DNA of 64,000 nucleotides from MAG-121220-bin8 sp002700465. GTDB lineage: Bacteria > Bacteroidota > Bacteroidia > Flavobacteriales > Flavobacteriaceae. Every line of letters begins with the position of its first letter. The first letter of the stretch is position 1. This document shows, in pieces, positions 34,111-41,566 of this stretch. The translations under genes were made by a program, and so were the position numbers. The notes under the pieces were generated by a model. The model was not told where the DNA came from, ran no database searches, and was given only the letters and a program-made list of their open reading frames with translations. The stretch covers positions 124,001-188,000 of the forward strand of contig CALSTO010000002.1 of the NCBI GenBank assembly GCA_943789295.1. The letters run 5' to 3'.

Positions 34111-35748
34111 ATGGCTGAAATAATAAATATGCCTCGTTTAAGCGATACAATGGAGGAGGGAGTAGTGGCTAAGTGGCTAGTGAATGTAGGAGACACTATT
34201 AAAGAGGGTGATATTCTTGCTGAAATTGAAACTGACAAGGCAACAATGGAATTCGAATCTTTTCATGATGGGGTTTTGCTTCATGTTGGAATTAAAGAAG
34301 GACAAACTGCAGCTGTTGATACTCTTTTGGCAATTGTTGGAGAAAAGGACGAAGATATTTCTGGATTATTAAATTCAACCACAAACTCTGGACAATTGGA
34401 TTTAGTAGACCAGATAAATGAATCTGAAAATTCAATTCAAATTGTTGAAGAAGAACCCACTTTAAAGAATAGTGATTCTATTTCAAATGATTCATTTGAA
34501 ATAATTACAATGCCTAGACTAAGTGATACAATGGAAGAAGGAACAGTGTCTTCTTGGCTTGTAAATGTTGGTGATATTGTAAAAGAAGGGGACATTTTAG
34601 CTGAAATTGAAACAGATAAGGCGACTATGGAATTTGAATCATTTCACGAGGGAACTTTGTTATATATTGGAATAAATGTAGGAGAGACTGCAAAAGTAGA
34701 TAGTTTATTGGCTGTAATTGGAGATGCTAATTCTGATTATAAAACCGCCGTTGATAATTTTGGATTAAATCCAGTATTAGTTGATCAAACTGATCAAACT
34801 GATCAAACTGATGTTTCTGATTTAGTTTCTGAAACACCAGATACAAATTCCGAGTTAATTATAGAGCCAATTTCAAATAATCCAAACTCAAGAGTTTTAG
34901 CATCACCACTAGCTAAAAAAATTGCAAAAGAAAAAAATATAGATATTAGTTTAGTTGATGGTTCTGGAGATAACGGAAGAATTATTAAAGAGGATATTGA
35001 AAACTTTAAACCTACGCCAACAACTGTTACAGATAATATAGATTCAAAAATTCCTGAATCAGGAATTGAAAGTTTTGAGGAAATAGAAAATTCTCAAATG
35101 AGAAAAACTATTGCAAGAAGACTTAAAGAATCTAAGTTTTCTGCCCCTCATTACTATTTGAGTGTAGAATTCGAAATGGACAATGCGATTGCTTTTAGAA
35201 ATCAATACAATTCTCTTCCTGAAACTAAAATATCATTTAATGATATTGTTGTAAAGGCTTGCGCTATAGCTCTAAAACAACATCCAAGAGTAAATTCACA
35301 ATGGTTTGAAGATAAAATGAGATTGAACAATCATGTTCATGTAGGTGTTGCAGTTGGTGTTCCTGACGGACTTGTGGTTCCAGTTATTCGCTTTGCAAAT
35401 GAAAAATCAATTCCAGAAATCGGAAATTTAGTTAAAAATTACGCTTCAAAAGCAAGAGATAAAAAACTATCACCTGACGAAATGCAGGGAAGTACATTTA
35501 CAGTTTCTAATTTGGGAATGTTTGGGATTGAAGAATTTACTTCAATTATTAATCAACCAAATTCAGCAATTTTATCTGTTGGAAGTATCATTAAAAAACC
35601 TGTAGTAAGAGAAGATAAAATCACCATAGGTCATACAATGAAACTTACTTTAGCATGTGATCACAGAACTGTAGATGGCGTAACAGGTTCTTTATTTTTA
35701 CAAACCCTAAAAGGTTTTGTAGAAAATCCAGTTACTATGTTAGTTTAA
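34111..35748 (+). CDS. pdhC: Pyruvate dehydrogenase E2, dihydrolipoamide acetyltransferase with two lipoyl domains
   Basis: 545-residue core of the pyruvate dehydrogenase complex. Order: lipoyl domain 1 (lipoyl-Lys43 in ETDKATMEF), lipoyl domain 2 (Lys170, nearly the same sequence), a linker with a short DQT repeat, a peripheral-subunit-binding domain (about residues 260-300, RVLASPLAKKIAKEKNI), and the catalytic domain with the terminal ACDHRTVDGVTG motif. Two lipoyl domains are common in flavobacterial E2. It directly follows pdhA with no gap. Confidence 0.96.
   Translation: MAEIINMPRLSDTMEEGVVAKWLVNVGDTIKEGDILAEIETDKATMEFESFHDGVLLHVGIKEGQTAAVDTLLAIVGEKDEDISGLLNSTTNSGQLDLVDQINESENSIQIVEEEPTLKNSDSISNDSFEIITMPRLSDTMEEGTVSSWLVNVGDIVKEGDILAEIETDKATMEFESFHEGTLLYIGINVGETAKVDSLLAVIGDANSDYKTAVDNFGLNPVLVDQTDQTDQTDVSDLVSETPDTNSELIIEPISNNPNSRVLASPLAKKIAKEKNIDISLVDGSGDNGRIIKEDIENFKPTPTTVTDNIDSKIPESGIESFEEIENSQMRKTIARRLKESKFSAPHYYLSVEFEMDNAIAFRNQYNSLPETKISFNDIVVKACAIALKQHPRVNSQWFEDKMRLNNHVHVGVAVGVPDGLVVPVIRFANEKSIPEIGNLVKNYASKARDKKLSPDEMQGSTFTVSNLGMFGIEEFTSIINQPNSAILSVGSIIKKPVVREDKITIGHTMKLTLACDHRTVDGVTGSLFLQTLKGFVENPVTMLV
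34783..34809 (+). repeat. Three 9-bp tandem repeats within the pdhC linker
   Basis: GATCAAACT occurs three times in a row, encoding DQT repeats in the flexible segment between lipoyl domain 2 and the binding domain. Such linkers tolerate length change, and the frame is preserved. Confidence 0.85.
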
Positions 35749-35760
35749 AATAATTATTTA

Positions 35761-36441
35761 ATGAAAAATGTTATTATTACAGGCTCAAGTCGGGGTATAG
35801 GATTTGAATTAGTCAATTTATTTAATCAAAATAATTATAATGTTATAGCTCTTTCCAGAAATACTTCTTCAATCTCAAAATTAAATTTGAATAATGTTTT
35901 TACATGTTCTACAGATCTTTCTGATTCTAATTCAATAAATAAAGCTGTATCATTCATAAAAAACAAATTTAATTCTGTTGATATTTTAATAAATAATGCT
36001 GGAAAATTAATAAACAAATCATTTGTTGAAACAACTAAAGAAGATTTTATTTCAGTGTATAGTGTAAATGTTTTTGGAGTTGCTGAATTGGTAAGATTAT
36101 TATTACCCTCATTTAGTAATACATCACATATAATTAATATTAGTAGTATTGGAGGAATTGCAGGTTCTAGTAAGTTTGCTGGTTTATCGGCTTATTCTAG
36201 CAGTAAAGCTGCTTTAAATGTATTGACTGAAATGTTGTATGAAGAATTTAAAACATCAGGTCCAATTATCAATACTTTAGCTTTAGGTGCTGTTCAAACT
36301 GAAATGCTTGAAGAAGCTTTTCCTGGTTATAAAGCCCCATTGTCTTCAACTGAAATGGCAAATTATATTTATGACTTTTCTGTTAATGGTCATAAGTATT
36401 ATAATGGTAAAATATTACCTGTATCAATTTCAAACCCTTAA
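35761..36441 (+). CDS. Short-chain dehydrogenase/reductase
   Basis: 226-residue SDR oxidoreductase. The nucleotide loop is ITGSSRGIGFE (Gly-rich TGxxxGIG), NNAG occurs at 78-81, and the catalytic residues are Ser129, Tyr145 and Lys149 (SAYSSSKAALN). Substrate unknown. It follows pdhC by 12 bases and may be on its transcript. The SprT-like gene begins immediately after its stop. Confidence 0.92.
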   Translation: MKNVIITGSSRGIGFELVNLFNQNNYNVIALSRNTSSISKLNLNNVFTCSTDLSDSNSINKAVSFIKNKFNSVDILINNAGKLINKSFVETTKEDFISVYSVNVFGVAELVRLLLPSFSNTSHIINISSIGGIAGSSKFAGLSAYSSSKAALNVLTEMLYEEFKTSGPIINTLALGAVQTEMLEEAFPGYKAPLSSTEMANYIYDFSVNGHKYYNGKILPVSISNP

Positions 36442-36442
36442 G

Positions 36443-37039
36443 GTGATTAGCTTGTTTGATTTAATTCCAGTTTGTTCTAAAGAATTAATATCTGAGTTAA
36501 TTAAGAATGAAAATTTGTCAATCAAAATTGTTAAATCAAGAAAAACTAAACATGGAGATTTTAGATCATTAAAAGATGGTAAATTTCAAATTACTTTAAA
36601 TCATATTGATAATAAGTTTAGATTTTTAATAACTCTTATTCATGAGCTTGCTCATTTTAAAGTGAGTCAATCCTTTAAATATAGAGTTAATCCTCATGGA
36701 ATAGAATGGAAAAAAAATTATAAACATTTAATGCTACCATTTTTAAACAATAAAATTTTCCCCGATGATATTTTAAAATTTTTGGCTTTACATATGGTTA
36801 ATCCACCTGCAACAACTGACTCTGATATTGATCTTGTGATAGCTTTACAAAAATATGAACCAAATGAGGACAATAAAATTTTTCTTTTTCAAGTTCCATT
36901 TAATGATTTATTTGTATTTCAGGAAAATAAAAGTTTCATCAAATTACATAAACGAAGAAAAAGATATATTTGTAAAAACATCTTAACTGGTCGAAAGTTT
37001 TTGTTTTCACCAGTTGCTAGAGTTAAATTAAATAAATGA
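36443..37039 (+). CDS. SprT-like metallopeptidase-domain protein
   Basis: About 198 residues with the zinc motif HELAHF and the RKTKHGDFRSLKDGKFQITLNH strand before it; HGIEWKKNYKHLMLPFL follows, as in bacterial SprT-like proteins. These resemble the protease domain of the DNA-protein crosslink repair factor Spartan, though the bacterial role is unclear. No ATG lies near the expected start. The GTG at 36443 is two bases after the SDR stop; a TTG at 36452 is also possible. The longer ATG frame from 36287 would overlap the SDR gene by 155 bases and looks unlike a protein. Confidence 0.82.
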   Translation: MISLFDLIPVCSKELISELIKNENLSIKIVKSRKTKHGDFRSLKDGKFQITLNHIDNKFRFLITLIHELAHFKVSQSFKYRVNPHGIEWKKNYKHLMLPFLNNKIFPDDILKFLALHMVNPPATTDSDIDLVIALQKYEPNEDNKIFLFQVPFNDLFVFQENKSFIKLHKRRKRYICKNILTGRKFLFSPVARVKLNK

Positions 37040-37440
37040 AAATAGTAGCTGTAAGTGGATATTTTGACCCTATACATGTAGGACACTTGGAATATTTAAA
37101 AATGTCAAAAAAACTTGGTGATAAACTGGTTGTCATCGTTAACAATAATGATCAATGTGTTTTGAAAAAAGGCAAACCCTTTATGGACGAAAAAGATAGA
37201 TTAGAGATTGTAAAGTCTTTAAAAATGGTAGATGAAGTTTTTTTATCTATAGATAAAGATAAAACTGTTTGTGCTTCATTGGAAGCTATAAAGCCTGATA
37301 TTTTTGCTAATGGTGGAGATAGATCTGTTGGTGAGGTGCCTGAATCTAAGATTTGTAAAAAATACAACATACAAATGACTGACGGACTCGGAGATAAAAT
37401 ACGAAGTTCATCTGATTTGACAGGGTTAAAACAAATATAA
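37036..37440 (+). CDS. Cytidylyl/adenylyltransferase family protein
   Basis: 134-residue nucleotidylyltransferase. The signature is YFDPIHVGHLEYLK (HxGH at 14-17), with GDRSVGEVPES near the end and the family loop IVNNNDQC. Relatives include glycerol-3-phosphate cytidylyltransferase and the HldE adenylyltransferase domain. The substrate is uncertain. It overlaps the SprT-like gene by four bases (ATGA), and the DUF389 gene follows closely. Confidence 0.88.
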   Translation: MKIVAVSGYFDPIHVGHLEYLKMSKKLGDKLVVIVNNNDQCVLKKGKPFMDEKDRLEIVKSLKMVDEVFLSIDKDKTVCASLEAIKPDIFANGGDRSVGEVPESKICKKYNIQMTDGLGDKIRSSSDLTGLKQI

Positions 37441-37443
37441 TTT

Positions 37444-38925
37444 ATGGAAAATAAGTTTAATTTTTCTGATGAGAATTCATCATTTAAAAAATCCGATAAC
37501 TCAATTTCTGTCAATGCAAAAGGTTTGTTTTCGTCAATGTTATCTTTTTTTAAAGAAATTTTAGATTTTAGAAATGAAACAGATAAATCAGCTACCTTAA
37601 ATTCTATTAAAAATGATATTTCAATTAAAGGCCCAACAGCTTGGATTTTAATATGTTCAATATTTGTTGCTTCAGTTGGTTTAAATGCAAACTCAATTCC
37701 TGTTGTTATTGGAGCAATGCTTATTTCTCCTTTAATGGGTCCTATTTTAGGCTTTGGATTATCTATTGCTATTAATGATTTAGAAACTCTTAAGAAATCA
37801 GTTCTCAATTTCTCAGTAATGGTTGTTTTAAGTGTTTTTACGGCTTATTTGTTTTTTTCATTTTTTCCTCTAAGAGAAGAATCTTCAGAACTTTTATCAA
37901 GAACTAATCCTGATATTCGAGATGTATTAATTGCTTTTTTTGGAGGTTTGGCACTTATTATAGCTAAAACAAAAAAAGGAACTATCTCAACTGTTATTTA
38001 TGGTGTAGCAATAGCTACTGCTTTAATGCCTCCGTTATGTACTGTTGGTTATGGTTTAGCTATTGGAAAATTTGAATTTGCTAGTGGTGCAATGTATTTG
38101 TTTATGATTAACACATTATATATTGTATTAGCTACCTATTTAATAATTAAACTACTTCGATTCCCTTTAATAGATTATGTTAACTCTAAAAGGAGAAGAC
38201 TTGTTTCTAGATTAGTTACTTTGACTTCAATTCTAATGTTAATACCAGCGTTTTATACTTTTATTGGAATATTATATGAGAATAAGTTTAATAACTCTAT
38301 AACACAATTTTTAGATTTTGAATTAGATGGAATTGACAATAAGGATTATTTAATAATAAACTCTAAAATAGAATATGATATTGATAATACTATTTATGTT
38401 TTTCCCTGGAAAGATAAGATTTCTGAAATTACATTTAATAGTTTTGGATTAGATCCAATATCAATTGACATTATTAATTTACTAAAGGCTAAAATTAAAA
38501 AATATCCACATTTATCTAAAACCTCAATAAATTTCAATCAACAAAAAACAGAAAACGATTTTAAGGAACAAAAACGTTTTTTAGGTGAACTTAGAAGAAG
38601 AGATTCTCTAGACCTTTCGAATAAAACAAAAGAAATTGAATTATTAACCGAAAGACTTAACAATTTAGAAAAAATTGAATCTAAAAATATTTTATACAGA
38701 ACACTTATTGAGGATGTAAAATTAAATTATGATCAAATTATAGATTTTAATCTTCAAAATTTATTCGATATAAATCAAACTAAAGAAAATTCAAAATTAC
38801 TTTTTTATATAAAATGGAGTGATTCTATTTCAGAAAATGAAATTATCAAACAAGAACAAAAAATAAAGACTTGGTTGGGAATTAAACTTTCCGACGAATC
38901 TTTTGAATTAATAAGATTTAGATAG
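37444..38925 (+). CDS. DUF389 family membrane protein
   Basis: 493 residues. A cytoplasmic N-terminal part (about 50 residues) is followed by the DUF389 membrane region: GPTAWILICSIFVASVGLNANS, VVIGAMLISPLMGPILGFG and GVAIATALMPPLCTVGYGLAIG are diagnostic. After about six helices comes a C-terminal half with coiled-coil-like sequence (FLGELRRRDSLDLSNKTKEIELLTERL). DUF389 proteins have unknown function. It starts three bases after the nucleotidylyltransferase gene and abuts the convergent ABC ATPase gene. Confidence 0.9.
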   Translation: MENKFNFSDENSSFKKSDNSISVNAKGLFSSMLSFFKEILDFRNETDKSATLNSIKNDISIKGPTAWILICSIFVASVGLNANSIPVVIGAMLISPLMGPILGFGLSIAINDLETLKKSVLNFSVMVVLSVFTAYLFFSFFPLREESSELLSRTNPDIRDVLIAFFGGLALIIAKTKKGTISTVIYGVAIATALMPPLCTVGYGLAIGKFEFASGAMYLFMINTLYIVLATYLIIKLLRFPLIDYVNSKRRRLVSRLVTLTSILMLIPAFYTFIGILYENKFNNSITQFLDFELDGIDNKDYLIINSKIEYDIDNTIYVFPWKDKISEITFNSFGLDPISIDIINLLKAKIKKYPHLSKTSINFNQQKTENDFKEQKRFLGELRRRDSLDLSNKTKEIELLTERLNNLEKIESKNILYRTLIEDVKLNYDQIIDFNLQNLFDINQTKENSKLLFYIKWSDSISENEIIKQEQKIKTWLGIKLSDESFELIRFR

Positions 38926-39678
38926 TTATAAATGCTTTTTTACTTTTTTAAGAAGCTCTGAAGAATACACGAAATTTTTAACAGACTCGATATTTGTTTT
39001 TAAAATTTCTTTATTAGTACCCTCCCAATTTTTTTCTCCTGTTACTAGAAATATAATTTTTTCTCCAATTTCAATAACCGAATTCATATCATGAGAATTT
39101 ATTATTGTTGTGATATTATATTCTTTAGTAATCTCATGAATTAATTTGTCAATTACAATAGCAGTTTTAGGATCTAATCCAGAGTTTGGTTCATCACAAA
39201 ACAAATATTTTGGATTCATAACAATAGCTCTGGCTATAGCAACTCTTTTTTGCATTCCGCCAGAAATTTCTGAGGGTAGTTTATTGATTGCATTGTCTAG
39301 CTCTACTCTTTCGATAACTGATTTAGCTTTTTCTCTTATTTCTTCTTCATTTTTGTTTGTCAACATATTAAGTGGAAACATTACATTTTCTAATACAGAC
39401 ATTGAATCAAACAAAGCACTTCCTTGAAAAACCATGCCCATTTCTCTTCTTAGTAAAGTTTTATCGCTTTCATTCATATTTAGGTTTGAAACACCATCAT
39501 AAACTATCTCACCGCTGTCAGGTTGATGAAGTCCTAACAAGCATTTTAATAATACTGTTTTCCCAGATCCGCTTTGGCCAATTATTAAGTTGGTTTTGCC
39601 CTTTTCAAAAGTTGTAGAAATATCTTGAAGGATTTTGATTCCGTCAAATGATTTTTTTATGTTTTTAACTTCAATCAT
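38926..39678 (-). CDS. mlaF: Mla-type ABC transporter ATP-binding protein
   Basis: 250-residue ATPase of the MlaF/Ttg2A type that powers phospholipid or steroid transport between the membranes. Walker A GQSGSGKT (34-41), signature SEISGGMQKRVAIARAI, Walker B YLFCDEPNSGLD and H-loop NSHDM are present. ATG 39678 (MIEVKNIKKSF) is chosen because it is the family start and overlaps the permease stop. The longer in-frame ATG at 39738 lies in the permease gene. Confidence 0.92.
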   Translation of the reverse strand: MIEVKNIKKSFDGIKILQDISTTFEKGKTNLIIGQSGSGKTVLLKCLLGLHQPDSGEIVYDGVSNLNMNESDKTLLRREMGMVFQGSALFDSMSVLENVMFPLNMLTNKNEEEIREKAKSVIERVELDNAINKLPSEISGGMQKRVAIARAIVMNPKYLFCDEPNSGLDPKTAIVIDKLIHEITKEYNITTIINSHDMNSVIEIGEKIIFLVTGEKNWEGTNKEILKTNIESVKNFVYSSELLKKVKKHL

Positions 39679-40139
39679 TAGCTTAATAATAATTGCGTTA
39701 TAATGAAATTTACTATTATAATGATAATAGAAGTCCATACAAAAGATAATGTACTTGCTTTCCCTACTTCAAGCGCTCCACCCTTCATATAAAATCCATG
39801 ATAAGATGGTACCGTTGCTAAAATAAATGCAAATAAAATTGTTTTTAAATAGGCATAACTAACGTGAAAGGGATCGAAATCCATCTGAATGCCTGAGATA
39901 AAAGCTTCACTTGGTACTCCTGCAAATGTCATTGCTATAAATCCACCAAAAATCGCAACAAACATTGCTACAGTAATTACAAAAGGATAAAATAGTAAAG
40001 CTATAATCTTGGGAAAAACCAGATAATTTAATGGATTAATTCCCATAACTTCTAATGCATCTATTTGTTCAGTTACTCTCATTGTTCCAATACTTGAAGT
40101 AATGTATGAACCAACTTTTCCAGCCATAATTATAGACAT
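39678..40139 (-). CDS. mlaE: MlaE-family ABC permease, C-terminal fragment (frameshifted)
   Basis: The last two thirds of the MlaE permease. The characteristic SIIMAGKVGSYITSSIGTMRVTEQIDALEVMGINP is intact, followed by four hydrophobic helices and GFYMKGGALEVGKAST. In the same frame upstream of the apparent ATG the conserved SLIGFATRQSVILEFAPTF can be read, so this is the continuation of 40156-40413 and not a separate gene. The combined gene is 244 residues once one base is removed near 40203. Confidence 0.9.
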   Translation of the reverse strand: MSIIMAGKVGSYITSSIGTMRVTEQIDALEVMGINPLNYLVFPKIIALLFYPFVITVAMFVAIFGGFIAMTFAGVPSEAFISGIQMDFDPFHVSYAYLKTILFAFILATVPSYHGFYMKGGALEVGKASTLSFVWTSIIIIIVNFIITQLLLS

Positions 40140-40155
40140 AAAAGTAGGAGCAAAT

Positions 40156-40413
40156 TCAAGAATAACTGACTGTCTCGTTGCGAATCCTATTAAAGATTTT
40201 GATAAGAAACGGACTGCTTAAGTTTAATGCAGTTTGTATAGCTACCACTCCACCAATAAAAAAAGATAATATCGCAACAATTGGTATGGATTCAATTATA
40301 AGATCATTAATTTCTTTAAAAATTAGTTTTCTTTGAATTTTCCACTTACTTGGTTTGAAAAATGACATTTTTATCATTAAAAAATATCTTCCAATATCAT
40401 CAATATAGAGCAT
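40156..40413 (-). CDS. mlaE: MlaE-family ABC permease, N-terminal fragment (frameshifted)
   Basis: First third of the permease: basic start, then FKEINDLIIESIPIVAILSFFIGGVVAIQTALNL, which is the conserved MlaE helix. The sense is lost after SSPFL, where one additional base near 40203 gives an unrelated tail (IKIFNRIRNETVSYS). The other frame continues with the expected SKSLIGFATRQ. The gene is otherwise normal in length and context, directly upstream of mlaF. The periplasmic MlaD-like partner is not nearby. Confidence 0.9.
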   Translation of the reverse strand: MLYIDDIGRYFLMIKMSFFKPSKWKIQRKLIFKEINDLIIESIPIVAILSFFIGGVVAIQTALNLSSPFLIKIFNRIRNETVSYS

Positions 40414-40469
40414 AACAAAATAATATGTCTAAAGTTAAAGATATAAAAATCATAATAGTAAATTATTTA

Positions 40470-41534
40470 TTAGATTTTATAAGTAATAGCGTTTATATTC
40501 ATTCCAGCACCAACACTTCCGAACATAATTATATCGCCTTTTTGCAATGAATGGTCCTTTAGTTTTAGTTTTTTCACAAGATCAAATAATGTAGGTACAG
40601 TTGCTACTGAACTATTGCCTAATTTGTTAATTGACATAGGCAAGATCCCTTTTGGAGTCTCTAAATCATATAACTTGTAGAATCTATCAACTATAGCTTC
40701 ATCCATTTTTTCATTTGCTTGATGAAGAAAAACTTTTTTAACATCATGAATAGAGTAATTGGTTAATTCAAGACATTCTTTTAATGCTAGAGGGACTTGA
40801 ACTATTGCAAACTCGTATACTTTTCTTCCATGCATTTTAATGAATTTAGTTTTTGAATCAGATTTTAAATCATATGATTTTCCAAAAAACAAATAGAAAG
40901 CTTCTTTATCTGTGAATGTGCAAGATTTGTGAGATAAAATTCCACTACTTTTTATTTCATTTTTTGATTCAACTATTGATGCACCAGCTCCATCAGCATA
41001 AATCATAGAATCTCTGTCCTTGACGTCATAGGTTCTGGAAAGTGTTTCAGCTCCTATTACTAAACATTTTTTAGCCATTCCAGCTTTGATAAAGGCGTAG
41101 GCTTGAATAACACCTTCAATCCAACCGGGGCATCCAAAAATAATATCATAACAAACGCAATTTGGATTTTTAATTCCTAAATTAAATTTCACTCTACTGG
41201 CTAAGCTCGGTAAACTATCTGATTGTTTTGTTTCATGTTTAATATCTCCGAAATTATGAGCTACTATTATATAATCAATTGTTTCTTGATCCATCTCAGC
41301 ATCTTTAATAGCTTTTTCAGCTGCAAAAAATGCTAAATCTGAAGTATTATGATGATCTTTAGCATATCTTCTTTCTTCAATACCTGTTATTGATTTAAAT
41401 TTTTTTATTATTACTTCATTACTGACTTTAAAAGCAGTACCATCAGCATTTAAAAAATTGGTATTTAAAAAATCAGAATTTTTTTTAGTTAATAAAGGAA
41501 TGTAGGACCCAGTTCCAGTAATTTTAATGGACAT
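40470..41534 (-). CDS. 3-oxoacyl-ACP synthase III (FabH-like) family protein
   Basis: 354-residue thiolase-fold condensing enzyme. The catalytic triad is Cys135 (IIFGCPGWIEG), His271 (VFLHQANEK) and Asn307 (INKLGNSSVATVPT). Being longer than classical FabH and with a distinct acyl-site loop, it is likely a flavobacterial FabH paralogue of unknown acyl substrate, not necessarily the fatty-acid initiator. It lies downstream of gcvP on the same strand, 32 bases from its end, and upstream of the Mla genes. Confidence 0.9.
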   Translation of the reverse strand: MSIKITGTGSYIPLLTKKNSDFLNTNFLNADGTAFKVSNEVIIKKFKSITGIEERRYAKDHHNTSDLAFFAAEKAIKDAEMDQETIDYIIVAHNFGDIKHETKQSDSLPSLASRVKFNLGIKNPNCVCYDIIFGCPGWIEGVIQAYAFIKAGMAKKCLVIGAETLSRTYDVKDRDSMIYADGAGASIVESKNEIKSSGILSHKSCTFTDKEAFYLFFGKSYDLKSDSKTKFIKMHGRKVYEFAIVQVPLALKECLELTNYSIHDVKKVFLHQANEKMDEAIVDRFYKLYDLETPKGILPMSINKLGNSSVATVPTLFDLVKKLKLKDHSLQKGDIIMFGSVGAGMNINAITYKI

Positions 41535-41566
41535 ATATCGTTAATTATATAACTAAGTTAAGAAAG

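Noticed and set aside
34783..34809. DQT tandem repeat as a regulatory or phase-variable element
   Set aside because: The unit is 9 bases, so copy changes keep the frame; it lies in a flexible linker and is best seen as neutral.
37152..37808. 218-residue minus-strand frame
   Set aside because: Opposite the nucleotidylyltransferase and DUF389 genes, both with clear family motifs.
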